Positions 33,517-40,761 of a DNA stretch of 61,725 bases are shown in pieces (position 1 is the stretch's first letter; each line of letters begins with the position of its first letter). A program made the position numbers and the translations under genes. Under the pieces are notes generated by a model. That model searched no databases. It had not been told where the DNA came from and worked only from the letters and a program-made list of their open reading frames with translations. Origin of the DNA: CAZLIC01 sp964559535 (lineage in GTDB: Bacteria; Pseudomonadota; Alphaproteobacteria; Rhodobacterales; Rhodobacteraceae); contig CAZLIC010000017.1 of the NCBI GenBank assembly GCA_964559535.1, positions 1-61,725 of the forward strand, given 5' to 3'.

Positions 33517-35057
33517 TTGCGCGCCCTCACGTCATAGGGGGTCTGCTTGAAGGTGATGCCCTCGGTCCGCAAACTCGCCTCGAACAGGGCGGTGCGCTCG
33601 CCGTAAACCGTCAGCGGGCCTGCAAAGCCAGCCATCCCCTCGCGGATGCGGGCCAGCGTGGCGCGGGTCAGGACGTTGCCACCCGAGACTGACTTATCCC
33701 CCAGAATCCCGTTGTAAAGCAGCGCATATCCCCGCCCGTCATGCAGCCCAAGGAACGGCTGAGGCACCGGCGGCGCCGTCCAGGGGGTGCCAGTTTCGGC
33801 AAACCAGATATGAGCGGCCAGCGTGGCAAAGCGGATATCGGGGCTGATCTGGCCATCTTCGTCAAAGACCGGCGGCCCTAGGCGATAGAAGCGGAACCCC
33901 CCGCCGCCCTGCCAGTTCTGCGACTTCGAGATGCCGCCCTGTTCGCCGTCGATCACCTTTTTCAGACGCGGCACGCAATGGGTGACGGCATGATCCCCCA
34001 TTTCGATCCCGATATAGCGCCGTCCCATTTTCTGCGCGACCGCCGCCGTAGTGCCCGAGCCGAGGAAGCTATCGAGCACAAGGTCGCCGGGGTTGGTTGC
34101 AATCGTGATTATCCGCTCAAGCAATGTTTCCGGCTTGGGCGTTTCGAACGCAGCCTTTTCTCCAAAGATAAGCTCGATTTCGCGGGCTGCATGTTGGTTG
34201 AGGCCTACATCATCCCAAATCGTTGGAGACGTCATTCCCTGCTTGGCTTCAGTCTTGAAGAGCTTCCGCATCGGGGTGCCCGCGCGCCCATCTTTTCCCC
34301 AGAAGAAGCGCCGGTCTGCTACCATGGCTTCCATAACTTCGCGGCGATACACCCAGCAACGGCCTTTCCTCGGATAAACCTGCTCACCAGTGAAGGGATT
34401 GGTCACTGGATAGACAAGGCTTTCAACATGGCGACCACCTTTGGCGTTGCCAGTTGAGTCGACCTTGCGGAAAGGGCCTCGCCCGTCAAAACCGAATGGT
34501 TCCTCATAGACCTGATACTGTGCGTCAGCTTTCTCAGTTCGTGCCATCAGGTTCATCTTGGCCTCGTTCCCGTAGACGAAAGTGTGATCATACGTGGAAC
34601 CGATCTTGCGATCATTCGGCGCGCCGTCTCGGCGCTTCCACGCAATGTCAGCTATGAACTTCCTGCGACCGAAAACCTCATCCATGACGACCTTGAGGTA
34701 ATGCCCCTCGTAGTCATCGATGTTCACCCAGATTGACCCATCCGCGTGAAGCAATTCCCGCAGCAACTCCAAACGAGGCCACATCATGGCCAGCCATTGC
34801 GAATGCTCCAGATTGTCGTCGTAATGTTCAAACGCCGATCCGGTGTTGTAGGGCGGGTCGATATAGATGCATTTCACCTGTCCCGCGTAATAGGGCAGCA
34901 GGGCCTTCAGCGCCTGCAGGTTGTCACCCTGGATCAACATGTTGCCCGAATCCCGGTCCCCCGCACCCAGGTCAGGCACCTCTTCCAGCAGTCGATAGGG
35001 CACGCGTTCCGCCGCGCGCACATCCTCGTCCCGGGTCAACCATCTTAGCGTGGGCAT
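33513..35057 (-). CDS. mod: Type III-like DNA adenine methyltransferase (Mod)
   Basis: 514 aa. Motif order is DPPY (67-70, in YIDPPYNTG) followed by the AdoMet-binding FLGSGT (around 340), the beta class of N6-adenine methylases used by type III systems. It is somewhat shorter than the usual 600-650 aa. The variable part between the motifs (about 130-320) should contain the target-recognition region. It provides self-marking and the DNA specificity of Res. First gene of the mod-res pair; the start ATG gives the usual short N-terminus. Alone, a solitary methylase of an unrelated defence complex would look the same. Confidence 0.88.
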   Translation of the reverse strand: MPTLRWLTRDEDVRAAERVPYRLLEEVPDLGAGDRDSGNMLIQGDNLQALKALLPYYAGQVKCIYIDPPYNTGSAFEHYDDNLEHSQWLAMMWPRLELLRELLHADGSIWVNIDDYEGHYLKVVMDEVFGRRKFIADIAWKRRDGAPNDRKIGSTYDHTFVYGNEAKMNLMARTEKADAQYQVYEEPFGFDGRGPFRKVDSTGNAKGGRHVESLVYPVTNPFTGEQVYPRKGRCWVYRREVMEAMVADRRFFWGKDGRAGTPMRKLFKTEAKQGMTSPTIWDDVGLNQHAAREIELIFGEKAAFETPKPETLLERIITIATNPGDLVLDSFLGSGTTAAVAQKMGRRYIGIEMGDHAVTHCVPRLKKVIDGEQGGISKSQNWQGGGGFRFYRLGPPVFDEDGQISPDIRFATLAAHIWFAETGTPWTAPPVPQPFLGLHDGRGYALLYNGILGDKSVSGGNVLTRATLARIREGMAGFAGPLTVYGERTALFEASLRTEGITFKQTPYDVRARK

Positions 35058-35125
35058 TCTTCGCGGCTTTCTTCAAACTTTCAGGGACTAGGGCACTGAC
35101 ATGGGGGACTGTGCAAGGGACAGGG

Positions 35126-35548
35126 CTAAGGCGTATCCCACGGATTGATCAACGGGACGCCGCACCCTTCGAAATCCTTCACGTTGCGCGTCGCGACAGA
35201 GGCACCCAGTCCAAGTGCAATAGCCGCAATCTGACAATCCGCGTCCGCAATCGGCCGCCCCGCCGCACGGCGCGCGGCGGCGATGCCCGCGTAGGCTTTG
35301 GCGGCCTGACTGTCAAAAGGCAGAACCCGGTCTGCGAAGTCTTCGTCGATCACGGCGTCAATCGCCGCCATCAGCCGCTCACGGCGCTGACCCATGGGAA
35401 GGATGCTTACACCGGTGCGCAGTTCTGCTTCGGTGATGGCAGAGAGGAAGAGGGCGGAAGGGTCTTGGGTGCCGAACCACGTCAGGACGAGAGGGGAAGG
35501 TTCGGTTCGCATCAGCTCGGAAATGACATTGGTATCAACAAGGATCAT
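35126..35548 (-). CDS. vapC: PIN-domain toxin (VapC/FitB-like)
   Basis: Probable ribonuclease toxin of 140 aa. PIN-domain acidic residues are visible: Asp5 in LVDTNVISE, Glu41 in ITEAELRTG, Asp101 and Asp103 in IADADCQIAA, and a late Asp in NVKDFEG. The N-terminus MILVDTNVISELM is typical of FitB-type VapC. The gene follows the antitoxin by three bases. Such pairs often stabilise integrated elements. Confidence 0.9.
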   Translation of the reverse strand: MILVDTNVISELMRTEPSPLVLTWFGTQDPSALFLSAITEAELRTGVSILPMGQRRERLMAAIDAVIDEDFADRVLPFDSQAAKAYAGIAAARRAAGRPIADADCQIAAIALGLGASVATRNVKDFEGCGVPLINPWDTP

Positions 35549-35551
35549 GGA

Positions 35552-35794
35552 TCACTCAAGCTCTGGCGCTGCGCGGGGGGCGGTCCGCGTCACCGGCGGC
35601 AGGTCAAAGCCGCCAATCGCCGCGAACCGATCATGGACCTGTTGGCCAAGGTTCCGCGCCGGAAGTGGGCGCCCCACCACCTGGCGCAGGATTTCCCGCG
35701 CCTCTTCTTCCATCGACCGCCCATGCTCGGCCGCCCGCACGCGCAGGCGGCGCTTCACGTCGTCGTCAAGGTTTCTGATGGTGATGCTGCCCAT
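35552..35794 (-). CDS. vapB: Antitoxin (VapB/FitA-like, ribbon-helix-helix)
   Basis: 80 aa. The N-terminal MGSITIRNLDDDVKRRLRVRA is a ribbon-helix-helix (Arc type) DNA-binding start as in FitA, and the C-terminal 35 residues would wrap the toxin. I chose the ATG at 35794 (MGSITIRN); a longer frame to 35842 adds a cysteine-rich leader not seen in the family. Its start overlaps the end of the upstream membrane-protein gene by 29 bases, suggesting co-transcription. Confidence 0.9.
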   Translation of the reverse strand: MGSITIRNLDDDVKRRLRVRAAEHGRSMEEEAREILRQVVGRPLPARNLGQQVHDRFAAIGGFDLPPVTRTAPRAAPELE

Positions 35795-36188
35795 GCGTGC
35801 CTCCCACTGCTTCCTGCAAGTTAGGCAATGATTGCACTGCAATCAAGCGATGCTTGGCGGGCGCGCTCGTCTTCTTGTCCAGTTGACGCAACCGGCGGTG
35901 CAATCGGCGCTCGACACCAAGGGCGAGAGCGATCGCTGGAAGCAGCAGGGTGAAGAGCGTTCCGGCGGTCAAAGAAAGTCCGATGGTTGCGGCAGACTGA
36001 TAGGAGAAAGGGGCAACAGGCAGCTCCATCAGATTGAGCCGAAGCCAACCAGCCATGTAGATGCCGGCACTAGTCGCCGAAACAAAGTACAGCACCGAAA
36101 ACACGCGCTTCAGGTCAAAATCGACGGCTTCCAGAACCGCCAGTCGTTGGCGGTTCCACCGCGGGGAGGCTTCCAGCACTCGTTTCAC
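35766..36188 (-). CDS. Small membrane protein of unknown function
   Basis: 140 aa with two clear hydrophobic segments (about residues 30-52 and 65-92), separated by a loop containing LRLNLMELPVAPF, and a basic hydrophilic C-terminus. Not recognised. It overlaps the Xre-type gene upstream by four bases (ATGA) and the antitoxin downstream by 29 bases, so it sits in one unit with them. Reading stays open to the stop without odd codons. It could be a membrane effector controlled by the upstream regulator, but this is a guess from position. Confidence 0.55.
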   Translation of the reverse strand: MKRVLEASPRWNRQRLAVLEAVDFDLKRVFSVLYFVSATSAGIYMAGWLRLNLMELPVAPFSYQSAATIGLSLTAGTLFTLLLPAIALALGVERRLHRRLRQLDKKTSAPAKHRLIAVQSLPNLQEAVGGTHGQHHHQKP

Positions 36189-36607
36189 TCCGTGAGTAAT
36201 TCTATCCAGGTATGGACGTCGTCCATCTCGATCGGCTTCCCCTGCAGGAATGACCGATACCAGCGGGCAGCGATTGCCCCCCGCTTTTCCGTCTTCAGCT
36301 TGATGCCCTGCTCGGCAAGGTAGGTGTCGAGAGCCACTTCGAACTCTTCAAGCGCCTTCAGGTCGTGCTCGACCCGCGCCGAACGGTTGCCCAGCAGGAT
36401 CCACATCAGATCCACCTGAAACCGGTCGTGCAACGCCACAAGCGTCTCGACCGGCAGGCCGCGCTGGCCCTTTTCATAGCTGTGATAAGCACGGTGCGAC
36501 ACACCCAGCGCCTCGGCCATTCCCGCCTGGGACAGGCCGATCTCGTTCCGCGTGATGGCGAGCCGCGCTCCCATGCTGGAGAACAGCTCGGATGTTTTCT
36601 GCGACAT
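36185..36607 (-). CDS. Xre-family transcriptional regulator
   Basis: 140 aa from the ATG at 36607 (MSQKTSEL). The helix-turn-helix occupies about residues 12-65 (RNEIGLSQAGMAEALGVSHRAYHSYEKGQRGLP), a Cro/CI-type fold; the rest is helical. A longer frame (to 36706) is open but would enter the promoter space shared with the divergent small gene. It is first in the minus-strand unit with the membrane protein and VapBC, and faces the excisionase-like genes, so it may control both directions. Confidence 0.8.
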   Translation of the reverse strand: MSQKTSELFSSMGARLAITRNEIGLSQAGMAEALGVSHRAYHSYEKGQRGLPVETLVALHDRFQVDLMWILLGNRSARVEHDLKALEEFEVALDTYLAEQGIKLKTEKRGAIAARWYRSFLQGKPIEMDDVHTWIELLTE

Positions 36608-36747
36608 CCGCATTACCCGGTTGACGTCGATGCAACTTCGCGCAAGTATCGCACAAAATGACGCATTCGACATGTTTCCGCATTCTGACCACGTCAGAAT
36701 GTGCATGGCAAGCGATTCCGTGCGTAACCCTACAGGAGACCGCCTTC

Positions 36748-37020
36748 ATGGCCCAAGAACCCCTGCTTTCACCAAAGGAACTCAGCCAGGCTGTCGGCAT
36801 CAGCGTCACGCAGATTCGTGCGCTGATGAACGAAGGGCGGCTGGAATACCTCGCGATATCCCCGAAAACCCGCCTTCTGACCATGAGCGGTTGGGAGAGG
36901 TTCCGGCAGACCGCCACAAGGGCAGCCGGGCAGACAAGCAACGATGCAGACAACCAGACTGCTGCCCATGCCTCCGGTCATCCGGTCGGCCGGGCAGACA
37001 TGCAAACCGGCAAAGAATGA
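36748..37020 (+). CDS. Small DNA-binding protein, excisionase/MerR-like
   Basis: 90 aa. Residues 6-55 (LLSPKELSQAVGISVTQIRALMNEGRLEYLAI) have the winged helix-turn-helix pattern of excisionase-type proteins. The C-terminal 35 residues are polar and probably disordered. The start has a good ribosome site (CAGGAG). It is part of a plus-strand set with the next small gene and the integrase, so it may direct excision or regulate the integrase. Confidence 0.65.
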   Translation: MAQEPLLSPKELSQAVGISVTQIRALMNEGRLEYLAISPKTRLLTMSGWERFRQTATRAAGQTSNDADNQTAAHASGHPVGRADMQTGKE

Positions 37021-37030
37021 GGCGAGGCCC

Positions 37031-37267
37031 ATGTCCACGACCAACCTCAACATCAGCGTGATTGAAAAACGCATGTTCAAGGAAACGGAGGCGGCCAGCT
37101 ACGCAGGCTTGCCCGTCAAGCATTTCAAAATCGCCTGCCCGGTGCAGCCAATCCAGCTCCGCGTGGGTGTGCTGCTTTGGGACAAGCGCGACCTCGATCT
37201 CTGGATCGACGATGTGAAGACCGGCACGCAGGCCATGACGCACGATGCCATTCTGGCGCGCCTCTGA
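37031..37267 (+). CDS. Small AlpA/excisionase-like protein
   Basis: 78 aa. The pattern FKETEAASYAGLPVKHFKIACPV ... LLWDKRDLDLWIDD is that of short winged-helix proteins (helix_turn_helix_17/AlpA-like) often placed next to integrases, where the last tryptophan-aspartate stretch is typical. It ends one base into the integrase start (TGATG), so it is co-translated with it. Likely role: excision factor or integrase regulator. Confidence 0.7.
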   Translation: MSTTNLNISVIEKRMFKETEAASYAGLPVKHFKIACPVQPIQLRVGVLLWDKRDLDLWIDDVKTGTQAMTHDAILARL

Positions 37268-38379
37268 TGACGACGGTGCGCATCAAGGGCTTCAAGATCT
37301 TCAAGGATCGCCACGGTCGGATGCGCTGCTACCACCGCGAGACGGGCCATAAGATCGACCTTGTGAAAGCCCCGCTCGGGTCGGCCGCATTTTTCACGGA
37401 ATGCGAAAAGATCACCGCCATCGCCGAGGCGAACAAGGCCAAGGTGCCGAAGGTCGGCACACTGGGCGGGCTGATCCAGTCTTACTACGAGACTGAGCAT
37501 TTCAAGAACCTCGCCCCTGCGACGCGGCGCGACTATCGGCAGTGCGCCGATTTTCTGGAACCCATCCGCGACACCCCGATCCACACCATCGACACGCCGC
37601 TGGTCGCAGGCATCCACGACAAGGCCGCGCAGAAGATCGGCTGGCGGCGCGCGAACATGCTGCGGACCTGCCTGAGCGAGGTCTTCCGCTTCGCCATCCC
37701 CAAGGGCTTGATCTCGGCCAACTTCGCCACGGGCGTCATCCCAAAGCCCAGACCCGCGAAGCTCGCCTACGCCAACCGCCCGTGGGAGCCCGAGGAATGC
37801 GACATTGTCCTCGAACACGCGCCGCCGCATGTGCGGGTAGTGCTGGCCGTGCTGATGAACACCGGCCTTGATCCGTCCGACGCGCTGAACTTGCAGCGCG
37901 ACCAGAGCGATGGCGAAACCATCTGGGGCGTGCGGGGCAAGACCGGCGTTGAAGTTGCCATTCCCATTGGCCCGACGCTGCAAAAGGCCCTGAAACAGGC
38001 ACCGCAGCACGATGCGCCCGCCCTGCTGGCCAACTCACGCGGGGAGCAATGGACCTACAACGGCTTTTCCACCGTCTGGCACCGCTTCAAGACGGGGTTG
38101 GAGGCCGAGGGGCTGACCCAGCCTGGCCTAACGCTCAAAGGCCTGCGCCACACCGTTGCGACCACGCTGCGCGAGGCGGGGCTGGATGAACGCCGCATTG
38201 CTGACCTGCTGGGGCAGAAAACCCTGTCGATGGCGCGGCACTATTCGCGGTCTGCCAACCTTGCGGCGAAGAACCGCGAGACCATGGCGACTCTCGAAAC
38301 CGAAAACGCGCGGCGGGCGCGGATTGTCAAACCTTCCGCCAAAAGCGTCAAACCTGAACCGAAAGAGAAATCGGAATGA
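37267..38379 (+). CDS. int: Tyrosine recombinase (integrase)
   Basis: Site-specific recombinase of 370 aa that would integrate the element at tRNA-Phe and excise it. The N-terminal 75 residues are the arm-binding part, about 75-165 the SAM-like core-binding domain, and about 165-345 the catalytic domain. Conserved catalytic features are GLRHT (HxxR box), LLGQK and the nucleophile in ARHYSR. At the first-arginine position the motif reads NTGLDPSDAL, with Asp202 where Arg is usual. The tail is basic. The gene ends 15 bases before the right attachment repeat. Confidence 0.9.
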   Translation: MTTVRIKGFKIFKDRHGRMRCYHRETGHKIDLVKAPLGSAAFFTECEKITAIAEANKAKVPKVGTLGGLIQSYYETEHFKNLAPATRRDYRQCADFLEPIRDTPIHTIDTPLVAGIHDKAAQKIGWRRANMLRTCLSEVFRFAIPKGLISANFATGVIPKPRPAKLAYANRPWEPEECDIVLEHAPPHVRVVLAVLMNTGLDPSDALNLQRDQSDGETIWGVRGKTGVEVAIPIGPTLQKALKQAPQHDAPALLANSRGEQWTYNGFSTVWHRFKTGLEAEGLTQPGLTLKGLRHTVATTLREAGLDERRIADLLGQKTLSMARHYSRSANLAAKNRETMATLETENARRARIVKPSAKSVKPEPKEKSE

Positions 38380-38394
38380 AAACAAAAACTAGGG

Positions 38395-38455
38395 ATTTCA
38401 GGGATTTAAGTGGTGCCCAGAGCCGGAATCGAACCAGCGACACGCGGATTTTCAA
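38395..38455 (+). repeat. attR: 61-bp direct repeat overlapping intact tRNA-Phe
   Basis: Exact copy of 15313-15373. The tRNA part (38411-38455) continues into the complete 5' half, so the insertion left the tRNA gene functional. Confidence 0.92.
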
Positions 38456-38486
38456 TCCGCTGCTCTACCAACTGAGCTATCTGGGC
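38411..38486 (-). tRNA. tRNA-Phe (GAA)
   Basis: 76 nt with CCA encoded. The acceptor stem GCCCAGA pairs perfectly with TCTGGGC. The D-arm (GCTC/GAGC), anticodon stem GCGGA/TCCGC with loop TTGAAAA (anticodon GAA), and T-arm GCTGG-TTCGATT-CCGGC are all regular. It is the attachment site of the element to its left and lies downstream of yacG. Confidence 0.97.
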
Positions 38487-38518
38487 CCACGCCGCGGTTG
38501 CCCGCCGGGTGACCTCCT

Positions 38519-38692
38519 TTAAGACAGGCGGCGAGGGGTGTCCAGAGGGGTTTCGGCATCGGGCGGGACATCGTCCGACGCCACCCGGTAGTCGCCGCGC
38601 AGCCAGTGCGCAAGGTCAAGGTCGGCGCAGCGGCGGCTGCAGAAGGGCCTGAATTCGCTGACGGTTTCCTTGCGGCAGACGGGGCAGGTCAT
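38519..38692 (-). CDS. yacG: DNA gyrase inhibitor/zinc protein YacG
   Basis: 57 aa, beginning MTCPVCRKETVSEFRPFCSRRC. The four cysteines (3, 6, 18, 22) form the YacG zinc site, followed by DLDLAHWLRGDYRV, which is typical of the family. YacG of E. coli binds GyrB and inhibits gyrase. The start overlaps the rng stop by four bases (ATGA). It ends the infA-maf-rng-yacG series before tRNA-Phe. Confidence 0.93.
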   Translation of the reverse strand: MTCPVCRKETVSEFRPFCSRRCADLDLAHWLRGDYRVASDDVPPDAETPLDTPRRLS

Positions 38693-39732
38693 GGCGCGTC
38701 GGGCAGCAGTCGGGCCAGCGGCAGGCGGTCACGGCGAAGCGTCAATTCGTAAAGGCCCATGGTGGTGAAGCCCAGAAGCGCGGCGTCGGACGTGTCGGCC
38801 TTGAAGGCCGCCTTCAGCACCTGATCCAGCGTGCCGCGGTCGCGCTTCGGGAAGGGCGCAAAGTCCACCGCCACCTGCCCGGCCAGCCCGCGCAGGCGCA
38901 ACTGGCGTGGCAGGTCACGGGCGGCCGCGATGCTGGCCTTCAGCCCCGCCGCGGGCGACGTATCCGCCCCCGTGTTCACATCCACCGCGACCAGCGCCCG
39001 GGTCGGCTCGATGGCCATCGAGCCGCCGCCGGGCAAGGCAACCGAGGGGTCTCGCAGCGCCTCGATCAGGTCGAGCACGCCCGCGGCCTCCATCTGCCCC
39101 TCGGCCACCTCGTCCGGTTCCGGGTCCGCCCAGTCGCGCCAGGCGGTTTCGTGGGCGCCGGCTCCCTCCACCAGCAGTTCCGGGTCGCCCTCAAGGTCGG
39201 CCAGAACAACGGCGGCCAGTTTGCGCAGCTCGGCAATCTCGGACGCGATGTCCTCATCCCCCGCCAGCGCCGCCGCCGACCGCAGGATCAGCCCATGGCC
39301 GGGGTCGGCCCCGGCCATGGCGCCCTGGACCACCTCCTGCAGCGCAGCCCGCAGCGCTTCGTCCTTGATCCGCCGCGAGATGTTCAGGCCCGGCGCCCCC
39401 GGCGTGACAATGGCCAGCTGCCCCTTGAACAGCAGCCGCGTCGACACCGGCAAGGCCTTGCCGTCCTCTGCCGGGCCGGTGACCATCACGATCAGGCGCT
39501 GGCCGGGGGCGACGCCGTCGGTCTGCTTCAGGAAGCCCCTGCCCTGCGGCAATTGCACGAACATGCCGCCCAGACCCTTTACCGGACGATCGGCCACCGC
39601 GCGAAAGATGGCGCCGGGCAGCGGGGTGTCGTCGTCGGGGTCGATCAGCAGGTCCTGCAGCTGCCCGTCAACCACCAGCGCCGCCGCCGCGCGCCCTGCG
39701 ATGTGGTCAAGGTGTACCACGCGACCCTTCAT
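38689..39732 (-). CDS. rng: Ribonuclease E/G family protein
   Basis: Endoribonuclease of 347 aa for RNA processing, shorter than classical RNase G. The start MKGRVVHLDHIAGR (ATG at 39732) is a degenerate form of the family N-terminus, the S1-like part is at about 30-110, and the catalytic core has VAVDVNTGAD (DVNTG motif, about 255-265) and VAVDFAPFPKR. The zinc-link cysteines of RNase E are not obvious, as in other alphaproteobacterial short forms. It overlaps maf by four bases and yacG by four. Confidence 0.87.
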   Translation of the reverse strand: MKGRVVHLDHIAGRAAAALVVDGQLQDLLIDPDDDTPLPGAIFRAVADRPVKGLGGMFVQLPQGRGFLKQTDGVAPGQRLIVMVTGPAEDGKALPVSTRLLFKGQLAIVTPGAPGLNISRRIKDEALRAALQEVVQGAMAGADPGHGLILRSAAALAGDEDIASEIAELRKLAAVVLADLEGDPELLVEGAGAHETAWRDWADPEPDEVAEGQMEAAGVLDLIEALRDPSVALPGGGSMAIEPTRALVAVDVNTGADTSPAAGLKASIAAARDLPRQLRLRGLAGQVAVDFAPFPKRDRGTLDQVLKAAFKADTSDAALLGFTTMGLYELTLRRDRLPLARLLPDAP

Positions 39733-40316
39733 GCAAGCTCTCCCGCGCCAGACCACACAGGCCAGCCCGCCGCCGCCAGCAGCGCCGCCGTCTCGGCCAC
39801 GGGCAGGCCCATGATGCCGGTATGGCTACCCGAAATCCACGGGATGAACGCCCCGGCAAGGCCCTGAATGCCATAGCCCCCGGCCTTGCCCTGCCAGTCG
39901 CCCGAGGCGAGATAGGCGTTCAGCTCGCCATCCGACAGGCGCTTCATCTTCACGCTGCTTTCCGAGGTCTTCTGCCACAGCCGCGCACCGCGGCGCACGA
40001 CCACCGCCGTCAGCACCGTGTGCCGCCTGCCGCCAAGCTTCACCAGAAAGGCCGCCGCCTCGGCGGCATCCGCAGGCTTGCCCAGAATGCGGCGGCCCAG
40101 GGCCACCGTGGTGTCGGCGCACAGCACGATGTCGTCCGGTCCGGCTGCAACCGCACCGGCCTTGGCAGCTGCCAGCCGCTCGACATAGGGTCGCGGCAGT
40201 TCGCGCGGCCGGGGCGTCTCGTCGATGTCCGGCGGCAGCACGGCATCGGGAACCACCCCGATCTGCGCCAAGAGCGCCAGGCGCCGGGGCGAGGCGGAAC
40301 CCAGGATCAGCCGCAA
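39729..40316 (-). CDS. maf: Maf-like nucleoside triphosphate pyrophosphatase
   Basis: House-cleaning pyrophosphatase for non-canonical or modified nucleotides, 195 aa. The family start RLILGSASPRRLALL is present, then CADTTVALGRRILGKP (the catalytic acidic region) and KAGGYGIQGLAG. I chose the TTG at 40316, giving the conserved N-terminus four bases after the infA stop; an upstream start would overlap infA. It ends in a four-base overlap with rng. Confidence 0.88.
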   Translation of the reverse strand: MRLILGSASPRRLALLAQIGVVPDAVLPPDIDETPRPRELPRPYVERLAAAKAGAVAAGPDDIVLCADTTVALGRRILGKPADAAEAAAFLVKLGGRRHTVLTAVVVRRGARLWQKTSESSVKMKRLSDGELNAYLASGDWQGKAGGYGIQGLAGAFIPWISGSHTGIMGLPVAETAALLAAAGWPVWSGAGELA

Positions 40317-40320
40317 GACG

Positions 40321-40539
40321 CTACTTGAAGCGATAGTTGATGCGACCCTTTGACAGGTCATACGGTGTCATTTCGACCTGCACCTTGTCGCCGGCCAGAA
40401 CACGGATGCGGTTCTTGCGCATCTTGCCTGCCATCGTCGCGATCAGTTCATGGCCATTGTCGAGTGCCACCTTGAACGTCGCATTGGGCAGGAGTTCCTT
40501 CACGACGCCGGGGAATTCGAGAATGTCTTCCTTGGCCAT
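40321..40539 (-). CDS. infA: Translation initiation factor IF-1
   Basis: 72 aa, MAKEDILEFPGVV... to ...KGRINYRFK, a complete single OB-fold that binds the 30S A-site during initiation. The start ATG at 40539 matches the family. It leads the minus-strand series infA-maf-rng-yacG. The 222 bases upstream to the acetyltransferase gene must contain the promoter; I see no clear motif. Confidence 0.97.
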   Translation of the reverse strand: MAKEDILEFPGVVKELLPNATFKVALDNGHELIATMAGKMRKNRIRVLAGDKVQVEMTPYDLSKGRINYRFK

Positions 40540-40761
40540 GTAGACTCCACGAAGGGATTGCCCGCGGTGGGTGCCGCAGGCGGGATGGCCCGCATATGCT
40601 CCGGTACGACGGGATTGTCCAGCCAGATTCGCGGAACCCACAGGCAAGTGGCTGAAACTCGGGGGGAAATGGGGCGTTTGTCCGGCTCTTTGTCGGGGCA
40701 GGATCGTGGGTCAAGCCGAAAGGCCGGTCGCGCGGCGGCAACGTTCAGGGTGCAGGCTTTG

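Larger units (their letters stand above)
15313..38455 (+). mobile_element. Integrative mobilisable element in tRNA-Phe, about 23 kb, with defence-like cargo
   Basis: Exact 61-bp direct repeats at 15313-15373 and 38395-38455 bound the element. Each contains the 3' 45 bases of tRNA-Phe plus 16 downstream bases. The complete tRNA is at the right end, with the tyrosine recombinase gene next to it, which is the classic tRNA-island layout. Contents, left to right: HTH/replication-type protein, mobilisation genes, Fic protein, three large genes of a defence-like system, type III-like res and mod, VapBC with regulator and membrane protein, two small DNA-binding proteins, and integrase. No conjugation (type IV secretion) genes are present, so it would need a helper. 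The cargo genes look less G/C-rich than the flanks by eye, which supports transfer. Confidence 0.9.

Noticed and set aside
19835..35057. BREX, DISARM or Dnd assignment of the defence-like genes
   Set aside because: No PglZ, BrxC/L, DUF1998 or PLD proteins and no DndABCDE genes are visible, so only the DptFGH-like and kinase similarities are claimed.
36608..36706. Longer N-terminus for the Xre-type regulator
   Set aside because: The extra 33 residues are cysteine-rich with no fold and would extend into the divergent promoter region.
15374..38394. CRISPR array or transposase/IS element within the island
   Set aside because: No regularly spaced repeats with unique spacers and no transposase-like reading frame or IS ends were seen.
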